A model generated the notes under the pieces. The model was not told the DNA's origin and ran no database searches. It saw only the letters and a list, made by a program, of their open reading frames with translations. This document shows, in pieces, positions 26,929-35,679 of a DNA stretch of 64,000 bases. Both the position numbers and the translations under genes were made by a program. Positions within the stretch are counted from its first letter, which is position 1; each line of letters begins with the position of its first letter. Source of the DNA: Allorhodoferax sp032337135 (GTDB lineage: Bacteria; Pseudomonadota; Gammaproteobacteria; Burkholderiales; Burkholderiaceae_C); the NCBI RefSeq assembly GCF_032337135.1, contig NZ_JAVXZZ010000004.1, positions 248,001 through 312,000 on the forward strand, read 5' to 3'.

Positions 26929-27824
26929 CCGTGCCAGCATTGATGCATTTAGACGGCGAAAGGCATGAACTACCACGAGGATCCGCCCGCTCTATGGGTG
27001 ACATTCTTGTGTCCACAGGCCGGTTGAGTACTCAGGACGCCTTGCGCATTTTGCATCAGCAAAAAGTCAGCAAAAAACCGTTTGGGGAAATCGCCATTGC
27101 TCTCAAGGTGTTGACACGCGCTGACGTCGACTACGCGCTTTCTTTACAGTTTGACTATGCCTATTTGAGTGATAAAGAAAGCGATCTAAGTCCTGCACTC
27201 ATTGCCGCATACCAGCCATTCAGCAGGGTCGGCGAAAACCTTCGTGCCTTGCGGAGTCAGCTAATGCTGCGTTGGTTTAATGCCGATCCGCACAATAAAC
27301 TGCTGGCGCTTGTCAGTCCTGGTACCGGTGAAGGGCGAAGCTTTATTGCCGCGAATCTGGCAATCGTTTTTGCTCAACAAGGTGAACGTACTTTGCTGAT
27401 TGATGCGGACATGCGCAGTGACCCAGCTAACGGTCAAGGCGCATTGTTCAAACTACGTGGCGGCGTGGGTTTGTCGGGCATTCTGGCAGGTCGCACAACC
27501 ATTGAAGCTGCACAGGCTGTCCCAGGGCTAGCACGCTTGGTAGTTCTTCCAGCAGGTGCACAACCGCCCAATCCACAAGAACTTCTGGGCAGGGTTAGCT
27601 TTGCACAACTTCTGTTTGAAGCATCACAAAACTTCGATGTCATATTGATCGATACACCTAGTGGAACCAAGTATTCTGATGCGGAGATCATCGCTGCGAG
27701 GGCTGGGGCCGCAATGATGGTCACAAGAAAAGACAAAAGTCAGTTGTCCGATGCCGCCTTGCTATCTCAGCGTCTGCAGGATCAAGGAGTTCTATTGTTG
27801 GGCGCGGTGCTAAACGATGCGTGA
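26925..27824 (+). CDS. epsG: Tyrosine-kinase-like protein EpsG
   Basis: A 299-residue cytoplasmic BY-kinase-like protein that works with EpsF. The nucleotide-binding loop is SPGTGEGRSFIAANLA (about residues 127-142), where the canonical Lys is replaced by Arg, a feature I associate with this family. Walker A' appears as RTLLIDADMRSD and Walker B as FDVILIDTPSG. A C-terminal tyrosine cluster is not obvious, unlike Wzc. The N-terminal 90 residues resemble the small type II secretion ATPase-like segment seen in EpsG proteins (STQDALRILHQQKVSKKPFGE). It overlaps epsF by 4 nt and xrtB by 8 nt. Confidence 0.85.
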   Translation: MTVPALMHLDGERHELPRGSARSMGDILVSTGRLSTQDALRILHQQKVSKKPFGEIAIALKVLTRADVDYALSLQFDYAYLSDKESDLSPALIAAYQPFSRVGENLRALRSQLMLRWFNADPHNKLLALVSPGTGEGRSFIAANLAIVFAQQGERTLLIDADMRSDPANGQGALFKLRGGVGLSGILAGRTTIEAAQAVPGLARLVVLPAGAQPPNPQELLGRVSFAQLLFEASQNFDVILIDTPSGTKYSDAEIIAARAGAAMMVTRKDKSQLSDAALLSQRLQDQGVLLLGAVLNDA

Positions 27825-28845
27825 ACTGCAAATAGATCGGCTGCACGAACCCTCCGCTGTTCATCATTCCAGTGTTCGTCGGAGCATGGCTCAGCACCAT
27901 CGCACACTTAAGACTGGCGCGCGAAGCGTTGTGCCAGTGAACTTAATGTTGCTGGCAAGCTTGTGTCTTCTGTATTTGCCGACATTGATTGATCTGTTCA
28001 TTGGCGTGTGGAGCACTGAAGCCCAGATGCAGGGGCCCGTCGTGCTAACTCTTTCGCTCTGGCTAATGGCACGCAATTGGCTCAACATGAAGCACATGGT
28101 AGCCGACAAAAAATCGGCAGCATGGGGATGGCCAGTGCTTTTGCTTGGATTGTCCATGTATGCAATTGGTCGATCTCAAGATGTATTGTTTCTTGAAGTC
28201 GGCTCCAGTGTCTGGGTTATCGCAGCACTGCTACTTTTGCAATACGGCACCAGAGCATTAAAGGTTCAATGGTTTCCGTTGTTCTTCATGCTTTTCATGA
28301 TTCCACTGCCAGCCGCGGTGGTAGACACCGTCACCATGCCAATGAAGATGGTCGTTTCATATGTGGCGGAGGAAGTTCTTTACTGGGCAGGATATCCCAT
28401 AGGACGTAGCGGGATCATTCTCCAAATTGGGCACTACAAACTGCTTGTCGCGGATGCTTGCGCCGGCTTGCATACCTTGCTTACGCTCGAAGCCTTGGGG
28501 CTGCTTTATCTCAATCTTGTGCGGCGTGACTCACTGTTTCGAAACATTGGGTTAGCTCTGCTCATCGTCCCTATTTCCTTCTCGGCCAATGTCATACGGG
28601 TGGTCACACTTAGTTTGATTACCTACCACTTTGGCGATGCAGCCGGTCAGGGATTTTTGCATGGCTTCGCTGGGATGGTGCTTTTTATGAGCGCGCTGAT
28701 TCTCATCATCGTTGCGGACACTGCCCTGCATGCAATGCAATCACGCACAAAAGGTTCGAAACATTCTGCAGTCAATGCACTACAAGATGAAAGACCCGGC
28801 ACAAATGCAATTGTTGCTCCCTCAAACAGATCGGTCACACCATGA
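27817..28845 (+). CDS. xrtB: Exosortase B
   Basis: A 342-residue polytopic membrane enzyme that sorts PEP-CTERM proteins. About eight hydrophobic helices are seen. The catalytic Cys lies in VADACAGLHTLLTLEALGLL (near residue 215), the Arg in NVIRVVTLS (near 260) and the His in GFLHGFAGM (near 282), the Cys-Arg-His set of exosortases. The context with epsA to epsI identifies type B. The start overlaps epsG; a later ATG (MAQHHRTLK) is possible. Its two visible candidate substrates are encoded at 19515 and 61349. Confidence 0.92.
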   Translation: MRELQIDRLHEPSAVHHSSVRRSMAQHHRTLKTGARSVVPVNLMLLASLCLLYLPTLIDLFIGVWSTEAQMQGPVVLTLSLWLMARNWLNMKHMVADKKSAAWGWPVLLLGLSMYAIGRSQDVLFLEVGSSVWVIAALLLLQYGTRALKVQWFPLFFMLFMIPLPAAVVDTVTMPMKMVVSYVAEEVLYWAGYPIGRSGIILQIGHYKLLVADACAGLHTLLTLEALGLLYLNLVRRDSLFRNIGLALLIVPISFSANVIRVVTLSLITYHFGDAAGQGFLHGFAGMVLFMSALILIIVADTALHAMQSRTKGSKHSAVNALQDERPGTNAIVAPSNRSVTP

Positions 28846-29552
28846 AAAGTACGAGCGGTATCGGACTGCGCATTGTTCCAACGAAAGTTGTTGATTGGTA
28901 CATATTTCTCTTCATTGCACTTGCTGCCTTGATTGCATTGTTACTACAACCGCGCTTGAATATTTCTGATAGACGGCCAGAAGTGATCCTTGCAGAGCTC
29001 ATTCCAACCAACATTCATGGGTGGACGCTTCTTCCTGATGCGACGGCACAGGTCATTGACCCACAGCAGCAACAAACAATTGAACGGACCTACAGTCAGA
29101 CGCTATCTCGTACATACGTCAATCAACAAGGCTATCGCATCATGCTGTCAGTTGTTTACGGGAAGACGCAACGGGGTAACCTGCAATTGCACCATCCAGA
29201 GATTTGTTATCCCGCACAAGGATTTGAGGTGCTCACGAATACGACCTCGGTATTTAGTACGCCCATGGGGACTATTCCGGTTCGACAGTTGCAAACGAGA
29301 CTTAGTGCCTCACGAGTTGAGCCCGTGAGTTATTGGGCGATGGTCGGCGATGAAGTCGTCTTGGGCAGTGCGCAACGGAAGTTGGTTGAGATACGTCATG
29401 GCCTTTCAGGCTTCACCACAGATGGGTTGTTGTTCCGGATTTCCAGCATCGATAGCAATACTCCCCGGGCATTTGAGCGGCAGCAGAATTTTGTTCAACA
29501 AATGCTCTATGCAATGCCTAAGGATGCCCGGCGTCAGCTCGCCGGTGTGTAG
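28842..29552 (+). CDS. epsI: EpsI family protein, exosortase-associated
   Basis: A 236-residue protein with one N-terminal membrane helix (VDWYIFLFIALAALIALLL) and a periplasmic domain. The EpsI signature HPEICYPAQGFEVL lies near residue 120, and QRGNLQLHHPEICY precedes it. The family accompanies exosortases, sometimes as a fused C-terminal domain, and is thought to assist sorting or polymer processing; the activity is not known. It overlaps xrtB by 4 nt and is followed 3 nt later by the polymerase-like gene, so all are coupled. Confidence 0.88.
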   Translation: MKSTSGIGLRIVPTKVVDWYIFLFIALAALIALLLQPRLNISDRRPEVILAELIPTNIHGWTLLPDATAQVIDPQQQQTIERTYSQTLSRTYVNQQGYRIMLSVVYGKTQRGNLQLHHPEICYPAQGFEVLTNTTSVFSTPMGTIPVRQLQTRLSASRVEPVSYWAMVGDEVVLGSAQRKLVEIRHGLSGFTTDGLLFRISSIDSNTPRAFERQQNFVQQMLYAMPKDARRQLAGV

Positions 29553-29555
29553 ATC

Positions 29556-30938
29556 ATGGGGCCCACAACAACTAGGGACATGTACCAAGGCTCGCGACTG
29601 CCACGTGCTGCTCCGCTTGTTTTCCCCCCGCTAAATTTCACACAGTTTACTAGGCTGACTGGGGCTTTGCTTGTATGTTGCATAGCCTACCTGACGGTTC
29701 TGAGTTTTCTGAATGCCCGAGGGGTACGAATAGGCACCGCACAAGTTGCACTTGTCGAAGTGCTGATTTACGTCGTTTGTCTTGGTTTGCAGATGAGGCG
29801 CATTCCTCTAGTCACTGTTGCTGTGACTGCCTGGGTCTTGACCTGGATCGTTTTCACTTGGTTAATTCGTCAAAACATAGACCCAAAGAGCATGCGAGAC
29901 ATGCTGATTCCGCTCCTATTTATCGGCTTGGGCATGCAAAACGGATCTGTCAAATTTGCGGATCGTGTTCTAACGCTCATTGTTCTTATTGTTGTGGCAG
30001 TTGCCATTTTTGAAGCAGCTTTTCTGGACATCTACGGAAGAATCTTTAATCCACTTTCCTTCTACGGAAACATCGGAGGAATCCGAGAGAGTGCAGCCAT
30101 GTACGGCGGACAGACGCTCACCCTGAATGGCTTTCGCCCGGAGGGAATCGGCAGAACACTCTTGCCGATGGTGTTAGGTGTACATCGGACATCGTCAACC
30201 ATGATGGAGCCGGTTTCCCTAGGCAATCTCGGCGTGATCTTGTTGGCTTGGGGGCTGACAAAGCCACGAAAAGAGATGCTTCAGTATCCGGTGTTCTTGC
30301 TGAGCGCTGCTTTGTTGATCGTTCTGGCGGACTCAAGGTTCGGGCTGGTCATGGGCCTTGTCTTTTTCATTGCACGCATTCTTCCATTGGCGGTGGTGCG
30401 CCGATTGGCACCAGTATCTCCAGTCATGATCTTGGCGTGCGTCTTGTTAATCACTTTGCAAACATCGGCAGTGAGCGATGACATTTTGGGGCGAGTCAGG
30501 CAAAGCGGTACTGCGCTCCTCCACTTTGACGCACTGATGTCGTTAGGCCTGCGAGGCCCCCTTCCGGGGTTCGGCGATATGGGTTTTGCTTATGTGATTT
30601 CACGTTTTGGCATTCCTGTCTGCATGCTGCTCACATTCGGACTTTTCTTGGTACCCATGGCAGACACGCGTGGTCAGTGGTTCCGAGCATTTGTCGTTCT
30701 CTACATATTTTCCAATCTTGCTATCAGTGGCACATCAATATTTGCACTAAAGACGGCTGGGATTCTCTGGTTCCTATTTGGAGTTCTTAGTGTGGGGGAA
30801 AGAAACGCTCAATCTGCCGAATCAGATCGCTCACGATTGGATGGCATAGCAAACCAGAACCCGAAGAGTGCATTTTTTCAACCGGGCTATATAAGCGCAG
30901 GCTCAACAGATGCCGGGTATCGCATGCGACCGCCATGA
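29556..30938 (+). CDS. Polysaccharide polymerase-like membrane protein (Wzy/GumE type)
   Basis: A 460-residue integral membrane protein with ten or more predicted helices (for example TGALLVCCIAYLTVLSFL, VTLVALV-like segments and VRRLAPVSPVMILACVLLIT). A larger periplasmic loop near residues 150-215 contains RPEGIGRTLLPMVLGVHRTS. Polymerases are too divergent to assign by motif; topology, loop and place in the operon between the Eps genes and gumH support the role, equivalent to GumE. It overlaps gumH by 4 nt. An alternative start eight codons later (MYQGSRL) exists. Confidence 0.7.
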   Translation: MGPTTTRDMYQGSRLPRAAPLVFPPLNFTQFTRLTGALLVCCIAYLTVLSFLNARGVRIGTAQVALVEVLIYVVCLGLQMRRIPLVTVAVTAWVLTWIVFTWLIRQNIDPKSMRDMLIPLLFIGLGMQNGSVKFADRVLTLIVLIVVAVAIFEAAFLDIYGRIFNPLSFYGNIGGIRESAAMYGGQTLTLNGFRPEGIGRTLLPMVLGVHRTSSTMMEPVSLGNLGVILLAWGLTKPRKEMLQYPVFLLSAALLIVLADSRFGLVMGLVFFIARILPLAVVRRLAPVSPVMILACVLLITLQTSAVSDDILGRVRQSGTALLHFDALMSLGLRGPLPGFGDMGFAYVISRFGIPVCMLLTFGLFLVPMADTRGQWFRAFVVLYIFSNLAISGTSIFALKTAGILWFLFGVLSVGERNAQSAESDRSRLDGIANQNPKSAFFQPGYISAGSTDAGYRMRPP

Positions 30939-32083
30939 AAGTTCTGCATGTCGTACGTCAGTATCTTCCGTCCGTTGGAGGCATGGAAGAAGTCGTTCGC
31001 AATTTGGCACATCACCAAGTCCATGACTCCAATTACGCGCCACGAATTGTTACCCTCAACCGTGTCTTTCGGGAGTCTGCCCATCGGCTTTCACCCACCG
31101 AGCTTATCGATGGAGTTTCCGTTCGGCGGTTGGGATTTGCTGGCTCTGAACGCTACCCGCTTTGTCCCCAGGTATTGCGCGAGCTTCATTCAGCAGATCT
31201 GATTCATGTTCATGGAATCGATTTCTTCTTCGACTATCTTGCGCTAACCCACTTCTTACACCGAAAGCCCATGCTTGCGTCCACGCATGGTGGATTCTTT
31301 CATAGCAACTTTGCACCCCGTTTGAAACAAATTTACTTCAAGGGAATAACTCGCCTCTCCGCGTTGGCATATCAACGAGTCGTATGCACAAGCCAGAGCG
31401 ATGGCCGCGTGTTTTCTAGGGTGGTAGCTCCCAAAACTATTTGTGTCATTGAAAACGGGGTTGATGTCGAAAAATTCCACGACTCAAGCTCTAAAGCGCT
31501 TTTGCCAAGGATGCTGTACTTCGGCCGTTGGTCGGTCAACAAGGGGATACTGGAAACGCTAGATGTACTAGCAGCACTGAGATCGCAGTTCCCAGAAGTT
31601 CCGTGGCATCTCACCATTGCAGGTCGTGAATACGACTTGAATGCGATGAGGCTTCGTACGCAAGCGCGCCTTAGAGGTGTCGACAATGCCTTAACAATCG
31701 TTACGAACCCAAGTAATCAGACATTACGCAGTCACATGGCTGAATGCAGCTATTTCATCTGCCAGTCTCATCACGAGGGCTTTGGAATCGCGCCCATCGA
31801 GGCCATGAGTGCTGGATTACTGCCACTTCTTAGTGATATCCCACCATTTCGCAAACTAGTGGAAACATCACAGAGTGGACTGGTGCTTACCTCAACATCC
31901 GCCACATTTCAGGCACAGCAGATCTACCAGTTTCATCAACGCAACGCTATTCAATTCAGCACCAATACCGCTGATAAAAAAAATCCACGCGCTAGTGCGT
32001 GCAAAGCATCAGGTGTCTATGCGTGGGCAGGTGTCGCGCAACTCTATACGCAGCAATACAACCAAATACTGGGGACCTCATGA
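30935..32083 (+). CDS. gumH: GumH-like mannosyltransferase (GT4)
   Basis: A 382-residue GT4 glycosyltransferase, GT-B fold. It follows Xanthomonas GumH closely as I remember that sequence: KVLHVVRQYLPSVGGMEEVV at the start, LIHVHGIDFFFDYLALT, STHGGFFHSNFAPRLKQIYF, YFGRWSVNKGILETLDVL, TIAGREYDLNAMRL and SHHEGFGIAPIEAMSAGLLP. The E-x7-E nucleotide-sugar motif is E-GFGIAPI-E. GumH transfers alpha-mannose from GDP-mannose to the cellobiosyl lipid in xanthan synthesis. It overlaps both neighbours by 4 nt. A mannose-containing side chain is therefore predicted for this polymer. Confidence 0.88.
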   Translation: MKVLHVVRQYLPSVGGMEEVVRNLAHHQVHDSNYAPRIVTLNRVFRESAHRLSPTELIDGVSVRRLGFAGSERYPLCPQVLRELHSADLIHVHGIDFFFDYLALTHFLHRKPMLASTHGGFFHSNFAPRLKQIYFKGITRLSALAYQRVVCTSQSDGRVFSRVVAPKTICVIENGVDVEKFHDSSSKALLPRMLYFGRWSVNKGILETLDVLAALRSQFPEVPWHLTIAGREYDLNAMRLRTQARLRGVDNALTIVTNPSNQTLRSHMAECSYFICQSHHEGFGIAPIEAMSAGLLPLLSDIPPFRKLVETSQSGLVLTSTSATFQAQQIYQFHQRNAIQFSTNTADKKNPRASACKASGVYAWAGVAQLYTQQYNQILGTS

Positions 32084-33177
32084 ATTTGCAGCAACTCTTT
32101 TCGCTACGAACAAAGCTAACGTATTCCTCTTTCGCGTCATACGTTGTTGCGCTTGCAGCGTTGTCATTCACTTGTGTCGCATTCGCTGACTGTGAGAGCA
32201 GTCCATTGCGGGGGGTAAACCTATCTGGCGCTGAATTTGGTAAGCAAAGACCTGGCGTGATGTTTAAGGACTACACCTATCCAAGTCGCAATACTATGCA
32301 CCATTTCCGCGAAGCTGGTATGGGCGTCATCCGCCTGCCGTTTCTATGGGAGCGTGTCCAACACACACCATTCGGTTCATTGGATAGACGAGAGTTGGAT
32401 CAGCTTCGACAAGTAGTGAATTGGGGCAAGGAGTTGAATCTGTGTGTTCTACTGGATTTGCACAACTACGGTGGATTCAACGGTAAAAAATTAGGCTCCC
32501 CGGAGTTAATTGTCGATGCTTTTGTGGACGTTTGGAGAAGACTACAGAAAGAATTTCCTGATCCACAGTGGGTCGCGCTCGGCTTAATGAACGAACCCGC
32601 TGCAATACGTAGTACGCAATGGATGTCCGCAGCGCAGACAACCGTATTGGCACTTCGTCAAGCTGGTGCTAAGAACTTACTACTTGTCGCCAGTCCACGC
32701 TGGAGCGGTGCGCATGAATTTGAAAAGATGTTTGATGGAACCTCGGCAGCACAGGCATTTGCTGTATTCAAAGACCCACTAAATCATTTCGCAATCGAAC
32801 TGCATCAGTATGCGGACAAAGATTACTCAGGCACCACCTCACATTGTGTCGACTCAGAGCGACTTCGTTCGGTAATGTTGCGCGTAAGCACTTGGGCACG
32901 AGAACACAAAGTCAAATTATTTCTTGGCGAATTTGGCGTTGCAAATACACCTGATTGTCTGCAGGCATTAAAGGTCATCTTGGAAGAATCCCAGCAAGCA
33001 GATGTCTGGTTGGGCTGGACCTATTGGTCAGCAGGCGCATGGTGGGGAGATTACCCATTCAGTATCCAGCCCAGCACCAGCAAATTCGATGTAACCAATG
33101 GCCCGGCCCGCATTGAACCTTCAACAACAGGACAGATGTCTGTGCTCCAACCATTCTTGGTAGGACGTGTGCAGTGA
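32080..33177 (+). CDS. Glycoside hydrolase family 5 (endoglucanase-like)
   Basis: A 365-residue exported GH5-type glycosidase. A signal peptide (LAALSFTCVAFA, ending before DCESS) leads to a TIM barrel: LRGVNLSGAEFGKQRPG, GMGVIRLPFLWERVQ, LLDLHNYGGFNGKKLG. The acid/base Glu is in ALGLMNEPAA, and the nucleophile Glu in LFLGEFGVANTPDC. Cys residues may pair outside the cytoplasm. The start is the ATG overlapping the gumH stop (ATGA). Many polysaccharide operons carry a hydrolase that trims or clears stray polymer. A beta-1,4-glucanase would suit the cellulose-like backbone implied by GumD/GumM-type enzymes. Confidence 0.85.
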   Translation: MNLQQLFSLRTKLTYSSFASYVVALAALSFTCVAFADCESSPLRGVNLSGAEFGKQRPGVMFKDYTYPSRNTMHHFREAGMGVIRLPFLWERVQHTPFGSLDRRELDQLRQVVNWGKELNLCVLLDLHNYGGFNGKKLGSPELIVDAFVDVWRRLQKEFPDPQWVALGLMNEPAAIRSTQWMSAAQTTVLALRQAGAKNLLLVASPRWSGAHEFEKMFDGTSAAQAFAVFKDPLNHFAIELHQYADKDYSGTTSHCVDSERLRSVMLRVSTWAREHKVKLFLGEFGVANTPDCLQALKVILEESQQADVWLGWTYWSAGAWWGDYPFSIQPSTSKFDVTNGPARIEPSTTGQMSVLQPFLVGRVQ

Positions 33178-34268
33178 GCGACGACGCCCCATCTCTCCAA
33201 TCTTCAGCTGGAACAGGTGTATCTCAAACATCCGTTGGCGAACTTCCCAACCTGAATGGAATCCGGGCATTGGCCTGCCTCATGGTTGTTGTCGCACATG
33301 TTCCTGAGACATTCAAAGTTGACACCGTAGGAGCAACCGGGGTAGCGCTATTTTTCGTGTTGAGTGGATTCCTTATGGGCTATTTGTACGGGCACAAATC
33401 CTGGAGCACGGAGGCAGCCGGGGAATTCGCCATTGCCAGGTTTGCGCGAATTGCTCCAATTTATTGGCTCACGATTTTGGTTTGCGCCGCTTTGACACCA
33501 TTGCTTGGGCAGCCAGACTTTCCTCTGCAACTGGAGGGTTGGCAGTTGATTGGTCGTCACCTGCTTTTCGGTGGAAGCAGCTTCGTTTTTTGGTCCATCT
33601 CACCAGAAGTACAGTTCTACATATTCTTTTTGTACTTGTGGTGGTCACTGAACAGCATTGCCTCACGCAGAGTTGACGATCGCACCTTCACCGTGTTAGT
33701 GCTGATTGTGGTCTGCTCAACGTTGTTACTGACTCACTCACTGTGGGCTGGTTTGAGTTTGCCTTCTAAAGCACATTTGTTTCTGGCTGGTTGTGCAGCT
33801 GGTATGGCGCCTCGGGGTCGCGTATCCAACTTCGTTCAGGGGAAAAAACTGATTGGTTTGCAGATGTGTGCAGTTGTACTGTTGGTGCTGCCCATTTTTT
33901 TGTATTCGACCCAACCGCAGCTGTATTTAGCAACTGAGGTCGGCCTGAGTATGGCTGTAGCTATCTATTTGCTTTCGTTTCCGAGCACTGTGACTGGATG
34001 GTTGCTGGGGTCGAACTTGATGCGCCGCATAGGGCAAGCCAGCTTTTCAATCTATCTGACCCACATGCTGGTCTTATATGCAGGCGGTCGACTATTGGGT
34101 TTGGATCTTCACCATTATGAGCCTTTGTGGGTGCCAATTGGGGTTCTTGCAGTTGCATTACCGATGGTGCTCTCTGCGTACGTAGAGATACCCATGCAAA
34201 GGATAACCCGCCGTTTTCTTCTCAATCAGTGGCGTTTCCATGCCCGAACACTTAAGTGGATAGTTTGA
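33174..34268 (+). CDS. Acyltransferase 3 family membrane protein
   Basis: A 364-residue integral membrane O-acyltransferase with about ten helices. The family start is NLNGIRALACLMVVVAHV with the conserved His of the first helix, and a second motif FFVLSGFLMGYLYG. It would acetylate (or otherwise acylate) a sugar of the lipid-linked repeat unit; GumF and GumG do this in xanthan synthesis. The start codon is GTG overlapping the GH5 stop (GTGA). It is the last tightly coupled gene before a 256-nt gap. Confidence 0.85.
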   Translation: MSDDAPSLQSSAGTGVSQTSVGELPNLNGIRALACLMVVVAHVPETFKVDTVGATGVALFFVLSGFLMGYLYGHKSWSTEAAGEFAIARFARIAPIYWLTILVCAALTPLLGQPDFPLQLEGWQLIGRHLLFGGSSFVFWSISPEVQFYIFFLYLWWSLNSIASRRVDDRTFTVLVLIVVCSTLLLTHSLWAGLSLPSKAHLFLAGCAAGMAPRGRVSNFVQGKKLIGLQMCAVVLLVLPIFLYSTQPQLYLATEVGLSMAVAIYLLSFPSTVTGWLLGSNLMRRIGQASFSIYLTHMLVLYAGGRLLGLDLHHYEPLWVPIGVLAVALPMVLSAYVEIPMQRITRRFLLNQWRFHARTLKWIV

Positions 34269-34524
34269 CATCCTCACGTGCCTAATGGACCGGGATTCTT
34301 TCTGCCAGGGCTTCATGTCTGGCGCCGGTAGTGCGCATCTTTGAAATCGAATTTTGTGAGCCGCTTGCGGCGAAACCGCAGGGCAATTTACTGGCGGTCG
34401 TGGCTGTAGTTACAGACAAACTGGCCACACAAGACCGTTTTCACTAGGCCAATCCCCTTCCAGCGCTACGCGCTGGCCACAATTACCTCTCGGCTCTGAT
34501 GGACCGGGTTTATCGGGAGTTTTG
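34269..34524. promoter_or_regulatory. Spacer before gumK with possible internal promoter
   Basis: This is the first sizeable gap in the operon. TGGCGCCGGTAGTGCG at 34320-34335 keeps the sigma-54 GG-N10-GC spacing. A 7-bp perfect hairpin (CCAGCGC, TAC, GCGCTGG) lies at 34460-34476. ATGGACCGGG occurs at about 34284 and again near 34499. GGGAG at 34515-34519 is the gumK ribosome site. Confidence 0.35.
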
Positions 34525-35670
34525 ATGAATACGCTCATAGTCTCTGCACACCACGACTATCGGACTCCAAACAGGGCGAGCATTCATTTTGTTGCGAATG
34601 AATTGCTATCGCATGGGGCTGTCAATTTTTTCTCCATGCGGTATAGCCCGGCGAGTAAGTACAAGAACGATGCACGCGTGCCACTAGAGAAACAAACCAA
34701 TAAAGTCGAATTGCATGGTGGAGTTCAGTGCTTCCTCTGGAAGACTCCATTTCATCCAATTGCATTTAAGCAGCGCTGGTTATGGCCGATCGAGAGGGCT
34801 CTTTTCTGGATATATGAGCGATGGTCTTGTGCCGTATTAGATGAATGGGCTGCACAGGCCGATGTTGTCATCTTTGAAAGTGGAATTGCTCCCATACTTC
34901 TCCGTCGAATAGCCCGCATCAATCCTCAGGCACGCTTAATCTACAAAGGCAATGACGGATTACGAGAAATCGGCGCCTCTGTCTATGTCCAGCGCAAGTT
35001 GGAAGAACTAATCCCCGAATTTGATGTAGTGGCTTTGGTTTCAAAAAGCATGGCTACAAGATGGGGGCATCACTCACTTAATGGTCTTGCCAACGCAAAC
35101 AATGTGTTTGTTGTTCCACATGGCGTGGAAGAGCGACTTGATGACTTGGGTGACCCTTCCCCGTATGCGGAAGGCCCAAAAGATTCGCTGCATGCTGTGT
35201 CAGTCGGATCAATGTTGTTTGACCCCAGTTTCTTCACAGTTGCAGGTAAGGCATTTCCGAACATGACATTTCATGTCATTGGAAGTGGGCACGATGGGGT
35301 GGGGATCGCCAGTAAAAATGTAATTTTCTATCCGCGGATGCAGTACTCAAAAACCATTCAGTACATCAAGCATGCCGACATCGGAATCGCGCCTTACCAG
35401 GCACTGGTTTTGCCGGCATATTTAGCTGATAGTTCACTGAAAATGCTGCAATACGATTACTTCGGACTACCAACAGTATGTCCATTCGAAGTTGTTGGTT
35501 CACATAAAGGACGCTTCGGCTACAACGCGGGGAATCCCTCGTCAATTGAGCGAGCCATAAAACAGGCAATTGCGAGCCCCCATCTACGTTCGCGCTCTGT
35601 CCTTACTTGGTCCGAAGTCGCAAATCGAATTTTGCAGCCCACGCTCTATACCGACACCAAAATTAGTTAA
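34525..35670 (+). CDS. gumK: GumK-like glucuronosyltransferase (GT70)
   Basis: A 381-residue glycosyltransferase strongly resembling Xanthomonas GumK: LIVSAHHDYRTPNRASIHFV at the start, SMRYSPASKYKNDARVPLE, VIFESGIAPILLRRI, DLGDPSPYAEGP, AVSVGSMLFDPSFF, FHVIGSGHDG, YIKHADIGIAPY and YLADSSLKMLQYDYFGLP. The Asp in NDGLREIGAS (about residue 144) aligns with the proposed catalytic base of GumK. GumK transfers glucuronate from UDP-GlcA to the mannose of the lipid-linked intermediate. The UDP-glucose dehydrogenase downstream supplies that donor. The ATG after GGGAG is preferred to an adjacent TTG. Confidence 0.92.
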   Translation: MNTLIVSAHHDYRTPNRASIHFVANELLSHGAVNFFSMRYSPASKYKNDARVPLEKQTNKVELHGGVQCFLWKTPFHPIAFKQRWLWPIERALFWIYERWSCAVLDEWAAQADVVIFESGIAPILLRRIARINPQARLIYKGNDGLREIGASVYVQRKLEELIPEFDVVALVSKSMATRWGHHSLNGLANANNVFVVPHGVEERLDDLGDPSPYAEGPKDSLHAVSVGSMLFDPSFFTVAGKAFPNMTFHVIGSGHDGVGIASKNVIFYPRMQYSKTIQYIKHADIGIAPYQALVLPAYLADSSLKMLQYDYFGLPTVCPFEVVGSHKGRFGYNAGNPSSIERAIKQAIASPHLRSRSVLTWSEVANRILQPTLYTDTKIS

Positions 35671-35679
35671 GCAGCCAGT

